From contig NZ_SZVP01000014.1 of NCBI RefSeq assembly GCF_005885605.1, positions 36,299 to 100,298 on the forward strand: a stretch of 64,000 bases of DNA, in the 5' to 3' direction. Origin of the DNA: Colwellia ponticola. Its GTDB lineage: Bacteria; Pseudomonadota; Gammaproteobacteria; Enterobacterales; Alteromonadaceae. Below the pieces are notes generated by a model that saw nothing but the letters and a program-made list of their open reading frames with translations, ran no database searches and had not been told where the DNA came from. The translations under genes were made by a program, and so were the position numbers. Shown one piece after another: positions 37,568 to 46,317 of this stretch (the stretch's first letter is position 1; each line of letters starts with the position of its first letter).

Positions 37568-38215
37568 CTAATTAACCTGTGTTAACACTTGCTTGGCTAA
37601 GCGAGTGATTTCAGACCAATGTTTAAACTGAACAATGTCACTTGATACCAACCATGATCCACCACAGCAAGTCACATTAGCTAACGCTAAATAATCGCGA
37701 ATATTAGTTAAATTAATGCCCCCTGTTGGACAAAAACGCACTTGAGGGAAAGGCCCACTCATCGCTTTAATCGCATTCACCCCGCCAGAGACTTCTGCTG
37801 GGAAAAACTTCAAGTGATCATAACCATGATCAGCACACTTCATAATATCAGAAATAGACGATACACCAGGGATCAATGCGATATTACTACTATTCCCCGC
37901 CTGTAATAAATCGGTTGTTACTCCTGGACTAATGGCAAATTTTGCTCCTGCATCATACGATTGTTGTATCAACTGACGATTAATAACAGTGCCTGAGCCA
38001 ACAATGGCTTCAGGGAACTCTTTAGCAATAACACTGATAATATCAAGTGCCGCAGGTGTACGTAAGGTCACTTCTAATACCTTAATACCACCAGTCAATA
38101 ACGCTTCTGCAACAGGTAATGCTTCTTCAACCTGGTTAAGTACTAGGACCGGCACAATGGGCCCCATGTTAAAAAGATCTTTGGGCATAATCTGCCAAGG
38201 TTTTGATATGGTCAT
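37568..38215 (-). CDS. eda: 2-keto-3-deoxy-6-phosphogluconate aldolase
   Basis: 215 residues, the last enzyme of the Entner-Doudoroff path: it splits KDPG into pyruvate and glyceraldehyde-3-phosphate. The Schiff-base lysine is Lys136 in 'DHLKFFPAE'. 'EVTLRTPAALDII', 'VGSGTVINRQL' and 'FCPTGGINLTNIRDYL' match E. coli Eda. The usual upstream neighbour edd (6-phosphogluconate dehydratase) is absent. A 273-base gap separates eda from pgl, so eda may have its own promoter and may serve KDG/KDPG from other sugars. Confidence 0.94.
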   Translation of the reverse strand: MTISKPWQIMPKDLFNMGPIVPVLVLNQVEEALPVAEALLTGGIKVLEVTLRTPAALDIISVIAKEFPEAIVGSGTVINRQLIQQSYDAGAKFAISPGVTTDLLQAGNSSNIALIPGVSSISDIMKCADHGYDHLKFFPAEVSGGVNAIKAMSGPFPQVRFCPTGGINLTNIRDYLALANVTCCGGSWLVSSDIVQFKHWSEITRLAKQVLTQVN

Positions 38216-38273
38216 AAATTTTCTTCATCAAATATGGCGAGCCTTACCTTGTAATAAGTATCACGCCTTTGTC

Positions 38274-38309
38274 ATGGTTATAGTTATGGTTATGGTTATG
38301 GTTATGGTT
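38274..38309. repeat. Hexanucleotide tandem repeat ATGGTT, six copies
   Basis: Six consecutive copies of ATGGTT; the second reads ATAGTT. They lie in the pgl-eda gap, where edd would be expected. The rest of the gap (38216-38488) has no frame resembling a dehydratase. Confidence 0.85.
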
Positions 38310-38488
38310 GAGCATGATTGGCGAGCAATGAGCATGTTATTATATGCTTACATAATTGCACTCTTAGTCAGTAGCTTGTGTAAAGCGTTAATCATTTTTA
38401 TCGTCTCTGATACACAAGCTGAAAAACCATGCGTTAAATGACGACACGATAAACCAACACGATCAACTCATCATGCTTCATAAAAAGA

Positions 38489-39184
38489 TTAAGGGGCCCA
38501 GTAAACTTGCGTCTTGACTGTGTCATGGTGTAAGAAGGCTCTAATAGGCATAGTAAATACATCATTGCCTTGTAAGGCTTTGGTTAATACCTGCTGCTTT
38601 TGCTCGCCACACAAATGTAAAAAAATATGCTTACTTTGACTTAATGCTGAGAAACTAAAGCTAATGCGTTGATAAGGTGCTGTTTTGGGTAATACACTTA
38701 ATAGCGCATTGTTATTATCGCTGGCTAAGCCTTGTGATATTTGCTCGCTACAAGGAAAAAGAGAAGCGGTATGACCATCTTCCCCCATCCCCAAAATCAA
38801 CACATCTAACGGTAATAAGCCCTTATTAACGGCGATATTTAATTCATTGAGCGTTTTATCATTAAGTGATTCACCTTGCTTTAAATGAAAAAAATGTGCC
38901 GCTGACGCTTTATTTTGTAGTAAATTTTCATAAACTAAGCGGGTATTACTGTCTTTACTGTCAATAGCTACCCAGCGCTCATCAGCTAAGGTAATCGTGA
39001 CTTTTGACCATTGAATATCACAGTGTGATAACAGTTTAAAAAAACCTTGGGGCGTTGAACCGCCTGAAACTGCAATACTGGCTTGCCCTTTAAGGTTAAT
39101 CGCTTGCTCAAGGAGCTTACTTACGGACTCAGCTAAACAAATATCTAACTTGTTACGTGTTGAGAATGTTGTTAATTGTTGCAT
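38489..39184 (-). CDS. pgl: 6-phosphogluconolactonase
   Basis: 231 residues, DevB/SOL type. It hydrolyses 6-phosphogluconolactone to 6-phosphogluconate after Zwf. It shows 'IAVSGGSTPQGFFKLLS', 'VTITLADERWV', 'NTRLVYENLL' and 'LILGMGEDGHTASLFP', the family signature motifs. Its ATG shares one base with the zwf stop (TAATG), so translation is coupled. Length is normal. Confidence 0.95.
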   Translation of the reverse strand: MQQLTTFSTRNKLDICLAESVSKLLEQAINLKGQASIAVSGGSTPQGFFKLLSHCDIQWSKVTITLADERWVAIDSKDSNTRLVYENLLQNKASAAHFFHLKQGESLNDKTLNELNIAVNKGLLPLDVLILGMGEDGHTASLFPCSEQISQGLASDNNNALLSVLPKTAPYQRISFSFSALSQSKHIFLHLCGEQKQQVLTKALQGNDVFTMPIRAFLHHDTVKTQVYWAP

Positions 39185-40653
39185 TATTCAACCCACTGGC
39201 GATCATCACGAGCGATTAAAGCAATAGAGGATACGGGGCCCCAAGAACCTGCTGCATAAGGTTTAGGTGCTTCATTCGTTGTTTGCCACGCGGCGATGAT
39301 GCTATCAGCCCAAACCCAAGCGGCTTCAACTTCATGTCGACTAACAAATAATGATTGATTACCATTTAAAATTTCTAACATTAAGCGTTCATACGCATCA
39401 ACAACACGTTCATTGTGGTAAGTATCTGAAAAACTTAAATCTAATTTATTTTCTTGAATAAGCATTTGTGACGCGATACCCGGTATCTTATTCATGATTT
39501 GTAATTCAACACCTTCATCGGGTTGTAAACGTATCGTTAATTTATTGGCTGGTAAGTCACTGTGGCTTTCTTGAAAAATATTGTGGGGTTGGGGCTTAAA
39601 ATGCACCACTATTTCACTATGTTTTTTAGGCATACGTTTACCTGTGCGAAGATAAAATGGCACACCTTTCCAACGCCAGTTATCAATTTCAGCTTTTATC
39701 GCAACAAACGTTTCAGTATTGCTCTTCGCGTTGGCATCTTTTTCATTAACATAACCAGAAACAGCAACACCATTTAAAAAACCGTCAGTATACTGACCAC
39801 GAACAGTTTTCTCTTTAATGTTTTCTCGGTTAATTGGTTTTAATGCTTTAACAACTTTAAGTTTTTCTGCTCGCACGCTTGTCGCACTTAAATCAGCCGG
39901 TGGCTCCATCGCCAACAGTGATAATATTTGCAATAAATGATTTTGTACCATATCACGCATTTGCCCTGCATCATCATAAAAGCCCCAACGACCTTCAATA
40001 CCAACACTTTCTGCCACGGTAATTTGTACATGATCAATGCAGTTACGATCCCAATTATTAGTAAATAATGAATTCGCAAAACGTAATACTAATAGGTTTA
40101 ATACGGTTTCTTTACCTAAATAATGATCAATACGGTAAGTTTGTTTTTCTTGAAAGTATTTTGATACTTGATTATTTATTTCAATAGAGGATTCAAGAGA
40201 GTGACCAATGGGTTTTTCTATAACTACTCGGTCAACATCACTAATTAACTTGGCATGATTCAAGCCTTTACAAATATCACCATAAATAGCCGCGGGCGTA
40301 GAAAAATAATATACCCGTATATTTTGTTGATTTGAAAGGAGTGTAGCTAACTGATCAAAGGTGCTATACGCTTGAAAATCGAGTGCTTGGTAAATTAATC
40401 GATTAATAAAACGCGCTAGGACAACGTCATCGATAGATTCGTTAACAAAACTATCTAAACTGTCGACAACAAAGTGTTTAAATTCATCAACACTGAGGGT
40501 TTTTCTTGCTACCCCGACAATACGACTGCCTTTATTAATTAGACCTAGAACGTCTAGTTGATATAATGCGGGAATTAACTTACGGTGAGATAAATCACCT
40601 AAAGCGCCAAAAATAACAATGTCATTTACGGATTGATAATCTACATTACTCAT
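39184..40653 (-). CDS. zwf: Glucose-6-phosphate 1-dehydrogenase
   Basis: 489 residues. It oxidises glucose-6-phosphate with NADP+ to start the pentose phosphate and Entner-Doudoroff routes. The coenzyme loop is 'IFGALGDLSHRKLIPALY', and the active-site signature is 'YRIDHYLGKETVLNL'. AGAGAA before ATG40653 is the likely ribosome binding site. It is divergent from hexR, and a HexR-type palindrome lies 110 bases upstream of its start. It overlaps pgl by one base. Confidence 0.97.
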   Translation of the reverse strand: MSNVDYQSVNDIVIFGALGDLSHRKLIPALYQLDVLGLINKGSRIVGVARKTLSVDEFKHFVVDSLDSFVNESIDDVVLARFINRLIYQALDFQAYSTFDQLATLLSNQQNIRVYYFSTPAAIYGDICKGLNHAKLISDVDRVVIEKPIGHSLESSIEINNQVSKYFQEKQTYRIDHYLGKETVLNLLVLRFANSLFTNNWDRNCIDHVQITVAESVGIEGRWGFYDDAGQMRDMVQNHLLQILSLLAMEPPADLSATSVRAEKLKVVKALKPINRENIKEKTVRGQYTDGFLNGVAVSGYVNEKDANAKSNTETFVAIKAEIDNWRWKGVPFYLRTGKRMPKKHSEIVVHFKPQPHNIFQESHSDLPANKLTIRLQPDEGVELQIMNKIPGIASQMLIQENKLDLSFSDTYHNERVVDAYERLMLEILNGNQSLFVSRHEVEAAWVWADSIIAAWQTTNEAPKPYAAGSWGPVSSIALIARDDRQWVE

Positions 40654-40763
40654 AGCGTTTCTCTTATATAAAAATGTATTGCGCTTTATCCTTTAATAAA
40701 CTAAGTGGAATATGACACACAATGCTAATTTAGCGTTTATTTAATGATGAGTAAAGATTACTT

Positions 40764-40778
40764 TGTAACTTTATTACA
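40764..40778. promoter_or_regulatory. HexR operator in the zwf/hexR gap
   Basis: TGTAACTTTATTACA is a 15-base palindrome-like site (TGTAA / TTACA arms) that matches the known HexR consensus of the TGTAAT-N3-ATTACA type except at one position in the left half. It lies in the divergent zwf-hexR region, where HexR sites are found in related bacteria, so it can repress zwf-pgl and possibly hexR. Confidence 0.8.
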
Positions 40779-41031
40779 CAGGGTATTATTAATATTACGC
40801 GGATAGTTAATGAGCAAGATCCCATCGTCTTTCCAAGGATTTAAACGTATTTTAACTCGAACAAATATATCACTTTGGTCGATAATTAATAGCCTAACTG
40901 CTGGCTTAATAGCACTATCACTTCGTTAAGGGTTATAGACAGCTAAATGACTTCACTAACCTCGCTTGATAGTTTTTATACTGTTAATACTACATCATGA
41001 AATAATATTTCACTTTTTCTGTTGCTTAGAA

Positions 41032-41046
41032 CGAAAATAAATTACA
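41032..41046. promoter_or_regulatory. Second, weaker HexR-like site near hexR
   Basis: CGAAAATAAATTACA has a perfect right half (ATTACA) and a degenerate left half, about 12 of 15 matches to the HexR consensus. It lies about 77 bases before the hexR ATG and could give autoregulation. Weaker than the 40764 site. The rest of the 469-base gap (40654-41122) shows no gene. Confidence 0.4.
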
Positions 41047-41122
41047 GTATAAGCAAAGTGGTTGAAATATAGCTTTATCCTCTATTTTAATCATAGATAA
41101 AATGATCTAGGATCAGAACACA

Positions 41123-41971
41123 ATGAATATATTAGAAAAGATCACTAACGAACTTGATATACTGAGTAAATCAGAACGAAAAGTCGCTGAAGTTATTCTA
41201 GCATCACCAAGTACCGTTATTCACTTAAGTATTGCCGCACTTGCTAAACAAGCTAACATCAGTGAACCAACCGTTAATCGTTTTTGCCGTCGCTTAAATA
41301 CTAAAGGTTATCCTGATTTTAAATTACATTTAGCGCAAAGCTTAGCCAATGGCACACCCTACGTTAACCGCCATGTTGATGAGAGTGATACTGCTGATCA
41401 ATATACCTCAAAAATATTTGAATCAACCATGGCAAGTCTTGAGGTGACGCGTAAAAGTTTAGATAGCTATGATATTAATCGTGCTGTTGATGTGTTAACA
41501 CAAGCGAATAAAATCTCTTTTTTTGGTTTAGGTGCATCAGCTATTGTCGCGCATGATGCGCAAAATAAGTTTTTTCGCTTTAATGTGCCCGTGGTTTATT
41601 TTGATGACATATTAATGCAACGTATGAGTGCTATAAATAGCTGCCAAGGTGATGTAGTTGTACTTATATCTCATACAGGACGCACAAAATCACTGGTTGA
41701 GGTCGCTAGTTTAGCAAAAGAAAATGATGCTACTGTTATCGGCATTACCACCACAGATTCACCCTTGGCTAAAGAATGTAGTATTGTACTATCAGTCGAT
41801 GTAAGTGAAGATACTGATCTTTATATGCCCATGTCGTCACGCATTGCCCAGCTGGTGCTTATTGATGTGCTAGCGACCGGCTTTACTTTACGTCGCGGTA
41901 GTAAATTTATAGATAATTTGAAAAAAGTAAAAGATAGTTTAAAAAGCTCACGCTTTGATAAAAATGAGTAA
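41123..41971 (+). CDS. hexR: HexR-type transcriptional regulator (RpiR family)
   Basis: 282 residues. The N-terminal RpiR-type helix-turn-helix (about 1-77, 'LAKQANISEPTVNRFCRRL') precedes a SIS sugar-phosphate-binding domain (about 125-255, 'ISFFGLGASAIVAHDAQNKF', 'ISHTGRTKSLVEVASLAKEN'). HexR controls central carbon genes in response to KDPG, which makes sense beside zwf-pgl-eda. Since edd is missing locally, whether KDPG is formed in this strain matters for its signalling. AGGA precedes ATG41123. pykA follows 121 bases downstream. Confidence 0.93.
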   Translation: MNILEKITNELDILSKSERKVAEVILASPSTVIHLSIAALAKQANISEPTVNRFCRRLNTKGYPDFKLHLAQSLANGTPYVNRHVDESDTADQYTSKIFESTMASLEVTRKSLDSYDINRAVDVLTQANKISFFGLGASAIVAHDAQNKFFRFNVPVVYFDDILMQRMSAINSCQGDVVVLISHTGRTKSLVEVASLAKENDATVIGITTTDSPLAKECSIVLSVDVSEDTDLYMPMSSRIAQLVLIDVLATGFTLRRGSKFIDNLKKVKDSLKSSRFDKNE

Positions 41972-42092
41972 TGATGACACCATAAATATTACTCATATTA
42001 GCTAAAAATAACGGATGAACTTATTTGATGCCTGCCTAGTAAAATCACGAACGCGGCGTTAAATACGACACTAAAAAAGTAAGAGGATTATA

Positions 42093-43544
42093 ATGTCTAG
42101 AAGAACTAAAATTGTTGCCACCTTAGGCCCAGCAACCGATGATATAGAAGTATTAAGAAAAGTATTAGCCGCAGGGGTTAATGTTGTTAGGCTTAACTTT
42201 TCGCACGGTATACCACAAGATCATATTGATAGAGCCAACAATGTTAGAAAAATAGCCAAAGAGCTCGGTATTTATGTGGGTATATTAGGGGATTTACAAG
42301 GTCCTAAAATCCGTATTTCTACCTTTAAAGACGGCCCAATCAAATTAGCTATTGGTGATAAATTTGAGTTAGATGCTACCTTGGAAAAAGGTCAAGGCTA
42401 TCAAGAAAAAATAGGGATTGATTATAAAAAATTAGTACAGGATGTTAACACAGGTGATATTTTATTGCTCGACGATGGTCGCGTACAATTGAAAGTACTA
42501 TCAACTTCTGACAACTCAGTCTTTACGATAGTGACTGTTGGTGGTCCGTTATCAAATAACAAAGGTATTAATCGCCAAGGTGGGGGTTTAACAGCGCCTG
42601 CGTTAACAGCTAAAGATAAAGAAGACATTAAACTTGCAGCAGAAATTGATGTTGATTTTCTAGCGGTTTCATTTCCTCGTGATGCAGCAGATATGCGTGA
42701 AGCACGCTTACTGGCACAAGAAGCTGGCTGTGATGCCCGTTTAGTGTCTAAAATTGAACGTGCAGAAGCAGTAAACGATGACAAAATTCTTGACGGTATT
42801 ATTTTAGCTTCTGATGTTGTCATGGTTGCCCGTGGTGATTTAGGCGTTGAAATTGGTGATGCCGCACTGGTAGGCAAGCAAAAACATATTATTAACCGCT
42901 CTCGCCAATTAAATCGTGTGGTGATCACAGCAACTCAAATGATGGAAACCATGATTGAGCAACCTATGCCAACACGTGCTGAAGTTATGGATGTTGCCAA
43001 CGCCGTATTAGATGGTACTGATGCGGTAATGTTATCGGCAGAAACTGCCGCGGGTAAATACCCGGTTGAAACTGTGACTGCTATGGCTAATGTCTGTGTC
43101 GGTGCTGAGCAGCATAGCTCTGTTAATATTTCTAACCATAGAATGGAACTTACCTTTAGTGAAGTGTCAGAAACTATAGCACTATCAGCTATGTACGCAG
43201 CAAATCACTTAGAAGGTGTTAAAGCGATTATATCGTTAACCGAATCAGGCCAAACCAGTAAGTTAATGTCACGCATTACCTCAGGTTTACCTATATTCTC
43301 GTTATCTCGCCATCTGAAGACATTAACTAAAACCGCAATATACCGTGGTGTTTATCCGATTGAGTTTGATTCACTGCCTATTAATAATGACAACTTATCT
43401 GATGAAATGGTAAAAGTAGTCCGCAGTAAACTTGATTTAGTAATAGGTGATAAGATCATATTAACCCATGGTGATATGATGGAAACTGTTGGTGCTTCAA
43501 ATATCTTGAAAATTTTAACGATAACTAAGAAACACCTTAAATAA
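42093..43544 (+). CDS. pykA: Pyruvate kinase
   Basis: 483 residues. It converts PEP and ADP to pyruvate and ATP. Signatures are '[11 protein letters not shown]', the active-site lysine/glutamate region '[11 protein letters not shown]' and '[12 protein letters not shown]', and '[19 protein letters not shown]'. The length and the hexR neighbourhood fit PykA (type II). AGAGGA before the ATG is a good ribosome binding site. I found no clear HexR box in the 121-base gap to hexR, so it may be read through from hexR. A strong terminator follows. Confidence 0.96.
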   Translation: MSRRTKIVATLGPATDDIEVLRKVLAAGVNVVRLNFSHGIPQDHIDRANNVRKIAKELGIYVGILGDLQGPKIRISTFKDGPIKLAIGDKFELDATLEKGQGYQEKIGIDYKKLVQDVNTGDILLLDDGRVQLKVLSTSDNSVFTIVTVGGPLSNNKGINRQGGGLTAPALTAKDKEDIKLAAEIDVDFLAVSFPRDAADMREARLLAQEAGCDARLVSKIERAEAVNDDKILDGIILASDVVMVARGDLGVEIGDAALVGKQKHIINRSRQLNRVVITATQMMETMIEQPMPTRAEVMDVANAVLDGTDAVMLSAETAAGKYPVETVTAMANVCVGAEQHSSVNISNHRMELTFSEVSETIALSAMYAANHLEGVKAIISLTESGQTSKLMSRITSGLPIFSLSRHLKTLTKTAIYRGVYPIEFDSLPINNDNLSDEMVKVVRSKLDLVIGDKIILTHGDMMETVGASNILKILTITKKHLK

Positions 43545-43574
43545 CTGATATTTCATTTTGTAATGTCTCTACTT

Positions 43575-43605
43575 AAAAGCCATATATTATTGATATATGG
43601 CTTTT
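43575..43605 (+). terminator. Intrinsic terminator of pykA
   Basis: AAAAGCCATATAT (43575-43587) pairs with ATATATGGCTTTT (43593-43605) around TATTG, followed by T-rich sequence, 30 bases after the pykA stop. Confidence 0.9.
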
Positions 43606-43634
43606 TTATTTTTATTAATAAAAATAAAAAAGCC
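43599..43634. terminator. Perfect 36-bp palindrome, terminator overlapping the pykA one
   Basis: The 18 bases from 43599 (starting GGCTTTTTTATT) are the exact reverse complement of the 18 bases ending at 43634 (ending AAAAAAGCC). The left arm is also the right arm of the pykA terminator, so the GGCT segment can pair with either of two AGCC segments. It can act as the terminator of the response-regulator gene on the minus strand. Confidence 0.75.
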
Positions 43635-43639
43635 ACTCG

Positions 43640-44482
43640 TTAACTATTAACTGCCTGTTTTACTTTATCTTTATAACTACGACTTACTTTTAATTCTTTA
43701 CCATTTGTTAACACTAAAATATATTCACCATTAACTTGGCTGCAAAACTTATCGATAACGTGTTTGTTAACTATCGTTGATCTATGATTGCGAATAAATG
43801 TTTTGGGATCTAAACACGCCTCGAGCTCTTTCATTGTTTTTCTTAAAATATGGGTACTTACCTCATTACTCTGGTGTTTGTCTGATAAGGTATGTACACA
43901 CATATAATCGCCCGCTGCATCAATCCAAAGTATATCCTTTACCGGTACACGATTAACTTCACCAGCATCTTTAATCGCTAATACGTCAGAGTAGCTCGAT
44001 AGCGTTAACTCTTGGTCATTGTCTAATTCCGTTAAAATTTGCTGATAATCATTACCCGTAACATCACTTACTAAACGCACTAACTTCGATTTATGAGCGC
44101 TATCCGCATTAGTTTTAAAATAATGTCTAATTTTATCAATGGATTGAGCTAAACGTTCTTCATCGGCAGGCTTTAATAAATAATCTAATGCATGTACTTC
44201 AAATGCTTTTAATGCATAGTGATCAAAGGCGGTCACAAAGACCACGACTGGCATAGCCAAACCTTGTTCGATTATATGCTCTAACACCTCAAATCCATTA
44301 AGTCCTGGCATTTGAATATCAAGAAACATAACATCTATCTGATAAGCCTTTATTGCTGCTAATGCTTCTCTACCGTTGCAGCATTGCTCAATCACGTTAA
44401 TATCATTATGAGCTTTTAATCGAATTGCTAAGCCTTTGCGAGCCAGTGGTTCATCATCAACGATTAGGGTTGATAGTGACAT
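43640..44482 (-). CDS. LytTR-type response regulator
   Basis: 280 residues. The receiver domain (about 4-120) has the acidic pair in 'LIVDDEPLARKG', phospho-acceptor Asp55 in 'VMFLDIQMPG', and Lys in 'YLLKPADEERL'. After a linker, the LytTR DNA-binding domain (about 175-278) reads 'GEVNRVPVKDILWIDAAGDYMCVHT' as a region and 'FIRNHRSTIVNKHVIDKF'. It is the cognate of the kinase just upstream, with a 63-base gap. AGGA before ATG44482 supports the start. Target genes are unknown. Confidence 0.92.
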   Translation of the reverse strand: MSLSTLIVDDEPLARKGLAIRLKAHNDINVIEQCCNGREALAAIKAYQIDVMFLDIQMPGLNGFEVLEHIIEQGLAMPVVVFVTAFDHYALKAFEVHALDYLLKPADEERLAQSIDKIRHYFKTNADSAHKSKLVRLVSDVTGNDYQQILTELDNDQELTLSSYSDVLAIKDAGEVNRVPVKDILWIDAAGDYMCVHTLSDKHQSNEVSTHILRKTMKELEACLDPKTFIRNHRSTIVNKHVIDKFCSQVNGEYILVLTNGKELKVSRSYKDKVKQAVNS

Positions 44483-44545
44483 AAAAATTCCTAAATAATT
44501 GATATTGATAAGCAGCAGAGATGCCTACAGATAATAATTTTTTCA

Positions 44546-45622
44546 TTAGCTTACCTGAAATGGTAAACGTAGATTCACTTTAACACCTGATGGCTGGTTA
44601 TGGGCAACAACTAATGAAAATTTTCCATTATATAATGCTTGTAATCGCTCGCGAGTATTCACTAAACCAACGCCACTTTCTCGATGTAAATTCCCTTCTA
44701 TAATATCAGCGCCTGGGCCGTTATCTGCCACTTCAATAAGTAAATCATCGGCAAAACGATTAACTACAATGGTAATACTACCGCCCTGCTCTTGTACTGC
44801 AATAGCATGTTTTATCGCGTTTTCTGCTAAAGGTTGTAAAATCATACTAGGGACTAATGCGTGTTGGCAATTGTCACTGACCTTAAAATTAAGGTCTAAC
44901 CTGTCTTCAAAGCGAACTTTCTCTATTGATAAGTAAAGTTGCAATGCCTGAATTTCAGATTCTAAGGTGACTTTTTTCATCGGATCTTTATCAAGTGAAT
45001 AACGTAAAAATTCACTGAGTTTAGTCACCATAGTATTAGCGATTTTATTTTCTTCTATCAAAATAAGGGTCGAGATAGCATTAAGGGTATTAAATAAAAA
45101 ATGCGGATTGAGCTGATAACGTAGCATTTTTAATTGTGCTTGATGGGCAACTGCATTCGCTTTTAACACATTTTGCTTTTCAATCTCTAACATTTGATAG
45201 TATTTACTACCAAAATATAAACCGCTCCAGCTTAAAATAATATAAAAAGATCCTAAAGTAGATTGGGTGTACATATACCAAAACTCAGGTTGATAGCCAT
45301 GCTTATATATTTCCCAATAATTAATATTTTTAACAATTTGCCACAATACACCAGTAAAATAGGACGTTAAAATAACGACCAAGGCTATTTTAATAGGTGG
45401 GAGGTTCCATGCTTTTCGATAAATATAACGCAGTGGTGCGGTAAGCAACCAGCCTGCATAAGCATTAAGAAAAATAATAATGACAAAAATATCACGTAAA
45501 TCAAGTTGCAGTGAACCAAGGTAATGCACAAAAGCAAAACCGAACCAGCCCACTGTATGGGCTAGCCAGAATAAGCGATTTCTATTTTCTAATAAGTCTT
45601 TCCAGTTCACAAAAATAACCAT
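44546..45622 (-). CDS. LytS/YehU-type sensor histidine kinase
   Basis: 358 residues. Four hydrophobic segments (about 18-36, 45-65, 77-97, 120-138) are followed by a coiled linker and the His_kinase domain with His174 in 'RYQLNPHFLFNTLNA'. Next come 'LSEFLRYSLDK', 'PSMILQPLAENAIKHAI' and the ATPase G-box 'VADNGPGAD'. There is no GAF or 5TM-LYT pyruvate-sensing domain as in BtsS/YpdA; the membrane part resembles AlgZ-like short sensors. Paired with the LytTR regulator downstream. The signal is unknown; its position behind pykA is suggestive only. Confidence 0.9.
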   Translation of the reverse strand: MVIFVNWKDLLENRNRLFWLAHTVGWFGFAFVHYLGSLQLDLRDIFVIIIFLNAYAGWLLTAPLRYIYRKAWNLPPIKIALVVILTSYFTGVLWQIVKNINYWEIYKHGYQPEFWYMYTQSTLGSFYIILSWSGLYFGSKYYQMLEIEKQNVLKANAVAHQAQLKMLRYQLNPHFLFNTLNAISTLILIEENKIANTMVTKLSEFLRYSLDKDPMKKVTLESEIQALQLYLSIEKVRFEDRLDLNFKVSDNCQHALVPSMILQPLAENAIKHAIAVQEQGGSITIVVNRFADDLLIEVADNGPGADIIEGNLHRESGVGLVNTRERLQALYNGKFSLVVAHNQPSGVKVNLRLPFQVS

Positions 45623-45734
45623 TTAAGGAATGCTATAACAAATTATGCGCTAATCATTAAATGATTACATTGTCTTTTGCCTTAGGAATACAGCGGCTTA
45701 TCGCATACTTACCTACTTAACCCGTGTGTTTTTT

Positions 45735-46085
45735 TTACAAAGACAACATAGCGCCTAATGGCTGGCCGCCTAATAAATGCATATGAATATGATACACTTC
45801 TTGGCCGCCATCTTGATTACAATTAATAATTAATCGGTACCCTTTTTCATCAATACCTTCTTCTTTAGCAAGTTTTTTAGCAACAGTAATCATACGACCC
45901 AGGGTGAGTTCATCGTCATGGGTTACATCATTAATGGTGGCGATATGTTTATTAGGCACAATTAAAATATGACTATCAACACGAGGGCTAATATCTCTAA
46001 AGGCGGTCACTAAGTCATCTTGATACAACAGTGGCGTAGGAATTTCTTGACGAATAATTTTAGAAAAAATGGTTTCTTCATTCAT
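45735..46085 (-). CDS. hinT: HIT family nucleotide hydrolase (HinT-like)
   Basis: 116 residues from ATG46085, which has GAGGT six bases upstream. The frame continues to 46154, but the extra 23 residues are not part of the family. It hydrolyses purine nucleoside phosphoramidates. The histidine-triad motif 'HIHMHLLGG' is near the C-terminus, and '[18 protein letters not shown]' begins the fold. Monocistronic, upstream of the kinase on the same strand. Confidence 0.92.
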   Translation of the reverse strand: MNEETIFSKIIRQEIPTPLLYQDDLVTAFRDISPRVDSHILIVPNKHIATINDVTHDDELTLGRMITVAKKLAKEEGIDEKGYRLIINCNQDGGQEVYHIHMHLLGGQPLGAMLSL

Positions 46086-46317
46086 AACAGTACCTCTATA
46101 TAAGTTTATAACAATCCGTATAAGACCGTGATCTCTTAACCAGAATTTATGCAAATGGTATTAGTGCACATGGACGACTAGTTTACCGCTAAATAAATAT
46201 AAATCATCTATTTACTGCAATTTATTGACCTTAATCAACATGCCAGTGGCTACAACTGTGACATGCTTAACAAACATGAAAGATACGCATAACAACTACA
46301 ATGACTAGGTAACACTT

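Noticed and set aside
38216..38488. Degenerate edd remnant
   Set aside because: Translations on both strands show no dehydratase motif; the gap looks like clean loss.
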